Part shown: in pieces, positions 1 through 5,453 of the stretch
How the letters are laid out: every line of letters starts with the position of its first letter
How positions within the stretch are numbered: position 1 is the stretch's first letter
Source of the DNA: a bacterium
Lineage (GTDB): Bacteria; Ratteibacteria; UBA8468; B48-G9; JAFGKM01
Reading direction: 5' to 3'
DNA: 15,124 nt
Assembly (NCBI GenBank): GCA_035370465.1
Contig: DAOOVW010000027.1
Location: 8,600-23,723, forward strand
Position numbers and translations under genes: made by a program
Notes under the pieces: generated by a model
The model's input: the letters and a program-made list of their open reading frames with translations, nothing else
Database searches by the model: none
What the model was told of the DNA's origin: nothing

Positions 1-55
1 TTCTGCATCCCCTCCCTTTCAGAGAAGATTGCTAAACAGGGTGAGTGAGGGGATT
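1..55. repeat. 55-bp direct repeat, copy 1 (at the window edge)
   Basis: Identical over all 55 bases to positions 144-198; the match stops at base 56 (g against t at 199) and cannot be followed leftward because the window begins here. Bases 40-55 correspond to the last 16 nt of tRNA-His (acceptor strand and part of the T arm), but the rest of the tRNA is missing from this copy. A repeat of exactly 55 bp starting at base 1 is what a k=55 de Bruijn assembly leaves at a contig end. It could equally be part of a real tandem or att-like duplication. Confidence 0.95.
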
Positions 56-143
56 GTTCTACACAGGAAGTTTAGAGGGATGCCTACGAACCAACTCTGC
101 TTCGCTACTCTTTGCTACCTCAGTCGGTTTGACCCCCATGGGG
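56..143. other. GC-richer spacer between the 55-bp repeats
   Basis: These 88 bases are about 52% G+C by count, against roughly 30% for the rest of the window. They include the perfect palindrome CCCCATGGGG at 134-143. The minus strand is open across here and into the tRNA, but that frame simply reads through tRNA-His and the repeat and has no start context or recognisable product, so I do not call a gene. It may be part of a dispersed or tandem repeat downstream of the tRNA. Confidence 0.5.
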
Positions 144-198
144 TTCTGCATCCCCTCCCTTTCAGAGAAGATTGCTAAACAGGGTGAGTGAGGGGATT
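144..198. repeat. 55-bp direct repeat, copy 2 (overlaps the tRNA-His 3' end)
   Basis: Exact copy of 1-55 at a distance of 143 bp. Bases 183-198 are the 3' end of the intact tRNA-His and the other 39 bases lie downstream of the tRNA. A repeat that carries a tRNA 3' end plus flanking sequence is the geometry of an integration-site duplication (attL/attR), but only 88 bp separates the copies and there is no integrase here. Confidence 0.95.
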
Positions 199-256
199 TG
201 AACCCCCGACCCCTGGAGCCACAGTCCAGTGCTCTTGCCACTGAGCTACACTCACC
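183..256 (-). tRNA. tRNA-His (GTG anticodon)
   Basis: Read on the minus strand, the 5' strand GGTGAGTG pairs with CACTCACC at the 3' end over 8 bp. This gives the extra G(-1):C73 pair typical of bacterial tRNA-His. The D-arm stems GCTC/GAGC, an anticodon loop CTGTGGC (anticodon GTG) between CTGGA/TCCAG, and a T loop with GTTCAAAT are all visible. CCA is not encoded (the next bases are CTG). The gene lies downstream of and co-directional with the deacylase gene, but has its own promoter-like sequence. Its 3' end is inside the 55-bp repeat. Confidence 0.95.
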
Positions 257-266
257 ATTACTTTAT

Positions 267-295
267 ATTTTATCTTTTCTTCTCTTCTATGTAAA
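267..295 (-). promoter_or_regulatory. Promoter of tRNA-His
   Basis: On the minus strand TTTACA (290-295, 5 of 6 to the -35 consensus) is followed by a 17-bp spacer and TAAAAT (267-272, 5 of 6 to the -10 consensus). The predicted start near 260 is a few bases before the tRNA 5' end at 256, as expected for a tRNA gene. Confidence 0.6.
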
Positions 296-315
296 TTTAC
301 CAAATTAATTACACA

Positions 316-1878
316 TCAAAATTTATTTTTTTTAAGAACTTTACCACCTGTTTTGCCTGTAAATTTTCCATCTTCTACTTCTATTTCACCATTTACTATT
401 ACATATAAAATACCTTCTGGTTGAATTTCAGGACTTTCAAATGTGTTTTTATCTTTTACTTTTTCAGGGTCAAAAATAACTATATCAGCAAAATAGTTAT
501 CTTTTATTTCTCCCCTTCTTTTCAGTCCTATTTTTTCTGCTGGACCTTTTGTAAATTTATAAAGTGCCTCTTCTAAACTCAACAATTTTTCATCTCTTAC
601 ATATTTGTTTAAAATTCTTGGAAATGTTCCATATAAACGAGGATGTGGATGCTTTCCTGGTAGTCCATCAGTTCCAATAAGTCCCTTTTTGTGTTTTATA
701 AGTTTCTTTACATTTTCTTCACTCATTGAAAAAGTAATAATTCCTGCTCTCCCTTTTTCTTCAACAAAAATATCAATTACACAATCAAAAACATCCTTGT
801 TTCTAATATCTGAAATTGTTTTTAAATTTTTCCCTTCAATTTCTTTATTTTTTTCTGAAATTACACTATTTATAAATATTTTTTCAGGTCCACAACTTAA
901 AATATAATTTTCCCAATCATCTTCTTCTAACATCGCTTTTTTGACTTTTTCCCTTATTTCCTTATTCTGTAAATCACTAAAAATATCATTACTTTTTTTT
1001 ATAAATGGCGGAAGTAAAGCAGAAATATGTGTTGAAGAAGCAATATAAGGATATACATCAAAATTTATATTATTCTGTTTTTCAATAATTTCAATTACTT
1101 TATCAATTTTATTCCAGTTCTTTATCCCTGCTGCTTTAAGATGAGAGATTTCAGCAGAGACACCTGTTTCTTCTACTATTTTATTAACTTCGCCAACTGC
1201 TTCTATCAATGTCTTACCTTCACCTCTTATATGTGAAGAATAAATACCACCAAATTTTGAAATTATTTTAGTAAGAGAGATTAACTCCTCTGTTGTGCTG
1301 AACATACCAGGAACATAAATAAGACCTGTGGACAAACCAAAGCATCCACTTTCCATAATTTCAATAAGTTTTTGTTGAACAATTTTTAAATTTTTCTCTT
1401 CCAGATGTATTTTCCCTTCTGAAAAAACAGACATTAAATTACCATGCCCTACAAAAGGAACAACATTTAAAGGAAGAGGCGCCCTTTCTAATTGTTCTAT
1501 AAATTCATTCCAATTTTCCCATTTATTTTTATCTTTAATTTCTCCTATTACTGCTGAATTTGTACTTAAAAAATACTCTGTTCCTTTTCCAAGTGGCGCC
1601 CCTGAAATTCCACAATTCCCAGTTATTTCTGTTGTAACTCCCTGATATGTTTTAGGTAGATATGGACTTTGAAAAATTAAAGCAAAATCATCATGACTAT
1701 GCATATCAATAAAACCAGGTGAAACAATTTTATTCTCTGCATTAATTATCTTAACTGCCTCTATATTTTCTTTTTCATTTAAAATTATTATTTTATCACC
1801 CAGGACACCAACATTAACTTCTCTAAACTCTTTGCCATTTAAAAACACAAGACCATTTTTTATAAGTATATCAACCAT
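316..1878 (-). CDS. N-acyl-D-amino-acid deacylase (D-aminoacylase family amidohydrolase)
   Basis: Zinc-dependent amidohydrolase of 520 aa, near the usual length for this family. It should remove the acyl group from N-acyl-D-amino acids, releasing a free D-amino acid and a carboxylate, probably in the cytoplasm because no signal peptide is visible. Landmarks are the metal motif HSHDD (H60, H62), GNCG with C89, SSHIRGEG with H216, EISHLK with H246 and GTDG with D404. These match the order and spacing of metal and catalytic residues known in Alcaligenes D-aminoacylase. The N-terminal DILIKNG strand and the C-terminal ADIVIFDPE segment form the small beta domain. The start is set by AAGGAGG at 1885-1891, six bases before the ATG. 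The first 8 bp overlap the end of the upstream dehydratase gene, implying translational coupling. Substrate specificity (D-Glu, D-Asp or neutral D-amino acids) cannot be read off. Some relatives act on dihydropyrimidine- or dipeptide-like substrates. Confidence 0.88.
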   Translation of the reverse strand: MVDILIKNGLVFLNGKEFREVNVGVLGDKIIILNEKENIEAVKIINAENKIVSPGFIDMHSHDDFALIFQSPYLPKTYQGVTTEITGNCGISGAPLGKGTEYFLSTNSAVIGEIKDKNKWENWNEFIEQLERAPLPLNVVPFVGHGNLMSVFSEGKIHLEEKNLKIVQQKLIEIMESGCFGLSTGLIYVPGMFSTTEELISLTKIISKFGGIYSSHIRGEGKTLIEAVGEVNKIVEETGVSAEISHLKAAGIKNWNKIDKVIEIIEKQNNINFDVYPYIASSTHISALLPPFIKKSNDIFSDLQNKEIREKVKKAMLEEDDWENYILSCGPEKIFINSVISEKNKEIEGKNLKTISDIRNKDVFDCVIDIFVEEKGRAGIITFSMSEENVKKLIKHKKGLIGTDGLPGKHPHPRLYGTFPRILNKYVRDEKLLSLEEALYKFTKGPAEKIGLKRRGEIKDNYFADIVIFDPEKVKDKNTFESPEIQPEGILYVIVNGEIEVEDGKFTGKTGGKVLKKNKF

Positions 1879-2836
1879 TTTCTTCCTCCTTATATTTTAA
1901 AAAATCCTCTTTTGAAATGTTCCCACCACTTATTATACAAACAATTTTTTTATTTTTAATATTTAGTTTGTTAAAAAGAACCGCTGAAAAAGATGCAACT
2001 CCTGCTGTTTCAGGAACAATATCTGTGTATTTTGAAAGGAAACACAAGCCCTCAATTATTTCATTATCATTTACAAGAACTATATCATCAATATATTTAT
2101 TTACAATTGAAAAATTTAACTCACCTGGTTTTTTAACAGCAATTCCTTCTGCAATTGTTTTTATTTCTTTAAGTTCACATAATTTTCTCTCGTTTAAAGA
2201 AATGAACATAGAAGGAGCACCTTCTGCTTGAACTCCAATAATTTTTACAGAAGGGAAAAAGGACTTTCTTGCAATAAGAAGCCCTGCAATTAAACCACCT
2301 CCACCAATCGGAGCAACAATAATATCTACATTCTCTACCTGTTTTATTATTTCAATTCCAACTGTCCCCTGTCCTGCAATAATAAGAGGGTCGTCAAAAC
2401 CATGAATAAAAGTTATATTATTTTCTTCAGATATTTTTTTTGCATATACATAACTTTCAAAATAACTTTTCCCATATATTTCCACTTCACCCAATTTTTT
2501 CAATTTTTCAATTTTAATAGAGGGGGTAATTTCAGGCACTATAACTTTTGAGTATATTCCATAAATTTTTGCAACAGTCGCAACTGCAATTCCATGACTG
2601 CCAGAAGAAGCACATATAACTCCTCTTGCTTTTTCATCTTTATTGAGAGAATTGATTTTATTGAAAACTCCTCTTATTTTAAATGCCCCTGTTTTTTGTA
2701 AATTTTCAAGTTTGAAAAATATATTATTCCCTATTTGGGTGTTGATTTTTGCATAAGAAATAATAGGAGTTAAATAAATTTTATCAGATATAACTTCATA
2801 TGCTTTTTTTATATCAATTTCTTTTATTATATCCAT
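1871..2836 (-). CDS. PLP-dependent threonine/serine dehydratase-like ammonia-lyase
   Basis: Fold-type II PLP enzyme of 321 aa. Family members turn threonine or serine into 2-oxobutyrate or pyruvate plus ammonia, or racemise serine. The PLP lysine is K53 in KTGAFKIRG. The phosphate-binding glycine loop is GGGG at 178-181. PETAG at 275-279 matches the conserved EPAGA region, and SGGN at 303-306 binds the PLP ring nitrogen. There is no C-terminal ACT domain, so it is the short (catabolic or racemase-like) type rather than feedback-inhibited biosynthetic IlvA. The substrate-binding motif is SSGSHG (77-82), where the family usually has SSGNHG/A. That Asn to Ser change may alter substrate choice. 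It is the first gene of a two-gene operon with the deacylase (8-bp overlap). The SD before its ATG is weak. The name ilvA/tdcB is not safe; serine racemase or hydroxyaspartate ammonia-lyase are alternatives. Confidence 0.85.
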   Translation of the reverse strand: MDIIKEIDIKKAYEVISDKIYLTPIISYAKINTQIGNNIFFKLENLQKTGAFKIRGVFNKINSLNKDEKARGVICASSGSHGIAVATVAKIYGIYSKVIVPEITPSIKIEKLKKLGEVEIYGKSYFESYVYAKKISEENNITFIHGFDDPLIIAGQGTVGIEIIKQVENVDIIVAPIGGGGLIAGLLIARKSFFPSVKIIGVQAEGAPSMFISLNERKLCELKEIKTIAEGIAVKKPGELNFSIVNKYIDDIVLVNDNEIIEGLCFLSKYTDIVPETAGVASFSAVLFNKLNIKNKKIVCIISGGNISKEDFLKYKEEENG

Positions 2837-2893
2837 TCTTGTTTTAATTTAATTCTTCTTCTAAATCAGTTTTTCATAAATTTTATCATCCTA

Positions 2894-2921
2894 TTTTTAC
2901 TTATTATTTCCATTGTGTCAA
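2894..2921 (-). promoter_or_regulatory. Promoter of the dehydratase-deacylase operon
   Basis: On the minus strand a perfect TTGACA (plus-strand TGTCAA, 2916-2921) is followed by 16 bp and TAAAAA (2894-2899, 4 of 6). The transcript would start near 2887, leaving a leader of about 50 nt. The -10 is only moderate. Confidence 0.45.
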
Positions 2922-2935
2922 CTTCATCAAAAATT

Positions 2936-2964
2936 TTGACAAAGTTAATACATTAAAATAAACT
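2936..2964 (+). promoter_or_regulatory. Promoter of mgtE
   Basis: Perfect TTGACA (2936-2941), 17-bp spacer, TAAACT (2959-2964, 4 of 6). The transcript would start near 2971, leaving about 49 nt before the ATG, too short for an M-box magnesium riboswitch. The -35 lies back to back with that of the divergent dehydratase promoter, 14 bp away. Confidence 0.5.
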
Positions 2965-3019
2965 TATTTACAGCATCAAAAAAGAAAATTTACATACTTT
3001 ATTTTTTTAAAAAAGAAAA

Positions 3020-4375
3020 ATGGAAAAAGAATTATTATTACCTGAAATAAAAGAACTTATAAAAGAGAAAAATTTCAAAGAATTGAAAGAATTTATGCCT
3101 GAATTACATCCTTCTGATATAGCAGACATAATTGAAGACCTTGAAGGAGATGATGGTGCTATATTATTTCGTATTTTACCAAAAGAATTGGCAGCAGATG
3201 TGTTTTCTGAATTTGAATCAACAAAACAAGAAGAGATATTAAAACAACTCACGGATAGTCAGATACAACAACTTATTCTTGAACTTGAACCAGACGATAG
3301 AATTTCTTTATTTGAAGAATTACCAGGAGAAGTTACAAGGGGTATTCTTAATCTTTTACCCCATGAAGAAAGAAAACAAATTGCTGAAATACTTGCATAT
3401 CCAGAAAATAGTGTTGGAAGATTAATAACTCCTGAATATATCACAGTTAAACCAAACTGGACAGTTGAAGAGGCACTTCAACATATAAAAAAATTTGGTA
3501 AAGATGCTGAAACAATTGATATTATTTATGTTGTTGATGATAACTGGAAATTACTTGATGATGTTCCTATAAGGAAATTCATACTTGCAAATCCAGATGA
3601 TAAAGTTGATTCTTTGATGGATAAAAAAGTCATTTCAATTTCTGCTTATAAGGACCAGGAAGAGGCAATAAAACTTGTAAAACAATATAATTTAGTAGCA
3701 CTTCCAGTAACTGACTCAGAAGGAACACTTATAGGAATTGTAACTGTTGATGACCTTATTGATGTTATGGAAGAAGAAGAAACAGAGGACTTTATAAAAA
3801 TAGGTGGATTGAAAACAGAGGGAAATTTAAATGTAATAACAGATATCGGAGAAGCATCTATTTATAAACTTTATAGAAGTAGAATAAGTTGGCTTTTAAT
3901 TCTTCTTTTTATGGATATAATTACTGGAAGTATAATCGGCGTCTTTCAAGAAACACTCTCTAAATATGTAGTGCTTGCAACTTTCCTTCCTGTTTTAATT
4001 GATACAAGTGGTAATGCTGGCTCTCAGGCAGCAACTTTAATGGTAAGAGCAATTGCTCTTGGCGATGTTAAACTAAACGAGTGGCTAAAACTTATAAGTA
4101 AAGAACTCCTTGTTTCAACTGCTCTTGGTTTAACAATGGGAATAGGTATTTCTTTTATGGGAATAATAAGAGGAGGAAGTAAAGTTGCTTTTGTTGTATC
4201 ATCCTCAATGATTATAAATGTCATAATAGGAAGTTTAATTGGTATTTCTCTCCCTTTCTTATTCACAAAATTCAAAAAAGACCCTGCAACTGCAAGCACT
4301 CCTTTAATAACAACAATCGCTGATATAGCTGGAACTTTTATTTACTTCTTACTCGCCACAAAATTCCTTATATAA
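3020..4375 (+). CDS. mgtE: Magnesium channel/transporter MgtE
   Basis: Inner-membrane Mg2+ channel of 451 aa, full length for the family. The helical, acidic N domain covers about 5-130 with repeats such as LHPSDIADIIEDL and LEPDDRISLFEEL. Two CBS domains follow at about 131-255 (SVGRLITPEYITV, then YVVDDN, and a second repeat ending LIGIVTVDDLIDVM). A linking plug helix leads to the five-helix pore domain at about 287-451. The pore signature GNAGSQA is at 331-337, and D435 in TTIADIAG corresponds to the pore Asp known in Thermus MgtE. In the known protein, Mg2+ bound to the cytosolic domains closes the channel, so control may be at the protein level. The SD is poor (A-rich, AAAGAAAAATG). The stop codon directly abuts the 3' end of the opposing tRNA-Arg. 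Confidence 0.95.
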   Translation: MEKELLLPEIKELIKEKNFKELKEFMPELHPSDIADIIEDLEGDDGAILFRILPKELAADVFSEFESTKQEEILKQLTDSQIQQLILELEPDDRISLFEELPGEVTRGILNLLPHEERKQIAEILAYPENSVGRLITPEYITVKPNWTVEEALQHIKKFGKDAETIDIIYVVDDNWKLLDDVPIRKFILANPDDKVDSLMDKKVISISAYKDQEEAIKLVKQYNLVALPVTDSEGTLIGIVTVDDLIDVMEEEETEDFIKIGGLKTEGNLNVITDIGEASIYKLYRSRISWLLILLFMDIITGSIIGVFQETLSKYVVLATFLPVLIDTSGNAGSQAATLMVRAIALGDVKLNEWLKLISKELLVSTALGLTMGIGISFMGIIRGGSKVAFVVSSSMIINVIIGSLIGISLPFLFTKFKKDPATASTPLITTIADIAGTFIYFLLATKFLI

Positions 4376-4449
4376 TGCGCCTGGCGCGACTTGAACGCGC
4401 AACCATTGGATTCGAAGTCCACCGCTCTATCCAGTTGAGCTACAGGCGC
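4376..4449 (-). tRNA. tRNA-Arg (TCG anticodon)
   Basis: On the minus strand the acceptor stem GCGCCTG pairs with CAGGCGC, with A as discriminator base. The D stem is GCTC/GAGC, the anticodon loop CTTCGAA gives anticodon TCG (reads CGA and, by wobble, other CGN codons), and the T arm has GCGCGTTCAAGTCGCGC. CCA is not encoded (next bases TTA). The last base of mgtE and the last base of this tRNA are adjacent, so the two genes converge with no gap. Confidence 0.96.
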
Positions 4450-4457
4450 TTCCTTAA

Positions 4458-4463
4458 ATTATA
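4458..4463 (-). promoter_or_regulatory. -10 box of tRNA-Arg
   Basis: Minus-strand AAGGTATAAT holds a perfect -10 hexamer whose end is 8 bases before the tRNA 5' end, so transcription would start about at the mature end. No good -35 is visible at 16-18 bp. The same AAGGTATAAT decamer precedes tRNA-Val near 14920. Confidence 0.5.
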
Positions 4464-4555
4464 CCTTGAATTTCTTATAAAAACATCTGTGTTTCCAGAA
4501 TATTAATTTACAAAAATAAATCGTTCTTCTCTTAATTACCGAAAATAAAAAGATA

Positions 4556-4569
4556 TTTACACTTGTAAA
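4556..4569. promoter_or_regulatory. Candidate LexA operator upstream of lexA
   Basis: A perfect inverted repeat, TTTACA-CT-TGTAAA, lies exactly over the -35 box of the lexA promoter. Its core TTAC-N4-GTAA has the same 4+4+4 geometry as the Gram-positive box GAAC-N4-GTTC but different bases. Autoregulation by LexA is the usual arrangement in the family. That this palindrome is the binding site is inferred from position and symmetry only. Confidence 0.55.
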
Positions 4570-4584
4570 AATTTATAGTATAAT
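4556..4584 (+). promoter_or_regulatory. Promoter of the lexA operon
   Basis: TTTACA (4556-4561, 5 of 6), 17-bp spacer, perfect TATAAT (4579-4584). Predicted start near 4591, leaving a short leader with AAGGAG at 4596-4601 six bases before the lexA ATG. The -35 is embedded in the operator palindrome, so a bound repressor would block polymerase. Confidence 0.75.
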
Positions 4585-4607
4585 TATTTACAGGTAAGGA
4601 GAAAAAA

Positions 4608-5210
4608 ATGAAAAAATTAACTGGAAGACAGAAAGAAATATTAAAATTTATAAAAAATTTTACAGAGAAAAATGGGTATCCACCGACAATTGAGGAAATA
4701 ATGGGAAAATTTTCTTTTTCAAGTCCAAATGCAGTTATTTCTCATTTATCTGCTCTTGAAAAAAAGGGAATTATAGAAAGAAAAGGAAATATATCAAGAG
4801 GAATTATAATTAAAGAGACGGATAAAACATATAATATACCTGTTTTAGGAAATATACCTGCTGGAATTCCTTTAGAGGAGGAAGAAAATATTGAGGGATA
4901 TTTAACTATTTCTGAAAATCTCCTTTCAAGAGATGAATATTTTGCTTTAAGGGTAAAAGGAGATAGTATGAAAGATGCAGGTATTTTTGATGGTGATTAT
5001 GTAATTTTAAAAAAAGATAGTGAAATTAAAAATGGAGATATTGTTGTTGCTTATTTAGATAATCAATATACAGTGAAATATTTTTATAAAAAGGATAGTT
5101 CTATTGAATTGAGACCTGCAAATAAATTTTATACCTCAATAAAAGTAAATAAAAACCAAAAATTTCAGATAATTGGAAAAGTTAAGGGAGTTTTCAGGAA
5201 AATTTTATGA
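4608..5210 (+). CDS. lexA: LexA, SOS-response repressor and autoprotease
   Basis: Transcription repressor of 200 aa with typical layout. The winged-helix domain spans 1-68 (LTGRQKEILKFIKNF, then SSPNAVISHLSALEKKGIIE). The cleavage bond is A85-G86 in IPAG. The S24 protease domain has catalytic S120 (KGDSM) and K157 (YTVKYF). When RecA filaments form on damaged DNA, LexA cuts itself and its targets are switched on. In the recognition helix S39, N41 and A42 match E. coli numbering, but E44 and E45 of E. coli are I44 and S45 here. This fits an operator unlike CTGT-N8-ACAG. It is first in an operon with the next two genes: its last four bases overlap the following start (ATGA). Confidence 0.96.
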   Translation: MKKLTGRQKEILKFIKNFTEKNGYPPTIEEIMGKFSFSSPNAVISHLSALEKKGIIERKGNISRGIIIKETDKTYNIPVLGNIPAGIPLEEEENIEGYLTISENLLSRDEYFALRVKGDSMKDAGIFDGDYVILKKDSEIKNGDIVVAYLDNQYTVKYFYKKDSSIELRPANKFYTSIKVNKNQKFQIIGKVKGVFRKIL

Positions 5211-5452
5211 GCACAGAAATAAAAGAAAGAATAGAAGTAAATGCAATATTTACAAAAAATAAATTAAAGATATTGTGGTTCAAATGGAAAGAAAGGAAAT
5301 ATTTTGTCAAAAACATAACTTTTTCATGGAAAAAACATTCAGGAGATAAGGAAATTTATTTGTTTGATTTAAGTAATGGAATAGATGTGTTTGAGATATC
5401 TTTTATTCCAGAAAATCTTACATGGTATCTTGAAAAAATATACACCTATTAA
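5207..5452 (+). CDS. DUF6504-like small protein of the SOS operon
   Basis: Small protein of 81 aa with no signal peptide or membrane segment, rich in beta-type and aromatic residues. The pattern ILWFKWKERKYFVKNI near 24-39, the central acidic segment and the ending ISFIPENLTWYLEKIY resemble DUF6504. As I recall it, that family consists of small proteins with a 'W-x-R-x-Y-x-V' core and a 'W-x-L-x-x-x-Y/W' tail, encoded next to translesion polymerases such as dinB and imuB/dnaE2. The assignment is from memory of the pattern, not a search. It overlaps lexA by 4 bp and ends one base before dinB starts, so all three should be cotranscribed and made together after DNA damage. Its biochemical role is unknown; an accessory factor to the polymerase is a reasonable guess. 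Confidence 0.7.
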   Translation: MSTEIKERIEVNAIFTKNKLKILWFKWKERKYFVKNITFSWKKHSGDKEIYLFDLSNGIDVFEISFIPENLTWYLEKIYTY

Positions 5453-5453
5453 A

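Noticed and set aside
1..198. CRISPR array
   Set aside because: Only two repeat copies, the repeat is 55 bp and overlaps a tRNA, and there is no cas gene in the window.
59..241. Minus-strand open frame of 60 codons across tRNA-His and the repeat
   Set aside because: It is a read-through of tRNA and repeat sequence, with no ribosome site and no protein-like features.
1917..2231. Plus-strand open frames inside the minus-strand genes (for example here, 605-907 and 9169-9372)
   Set aside because: They are antisense shadows of well-supported genes, low in complexity and without ribosome sites.
2965..3019. M-box magnesium riboswitch ahead of mgtE
   Set aside because: The leader from the predicted start is only about 49 nt and AT-rich, without the long conserved stems an M-box needs.
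4587..4597. Second possible LexA site (TTTACAGGTAA, containing TTAC-AG-GTAA)
   Set aside because: The spacing between half-sites differs from the 4556-4569 palindrome (2 instead of 4 bases) and one arm is incomplete, so I do not call it an operator, although a secondary site is not excluded.
5385..5453. Longer N-terminus for DinB (23 extra residues)
   Set aside because: It lies wholly inside the preceding 81-aa gene in another frame, and the family begins just before HIDMDAYF.
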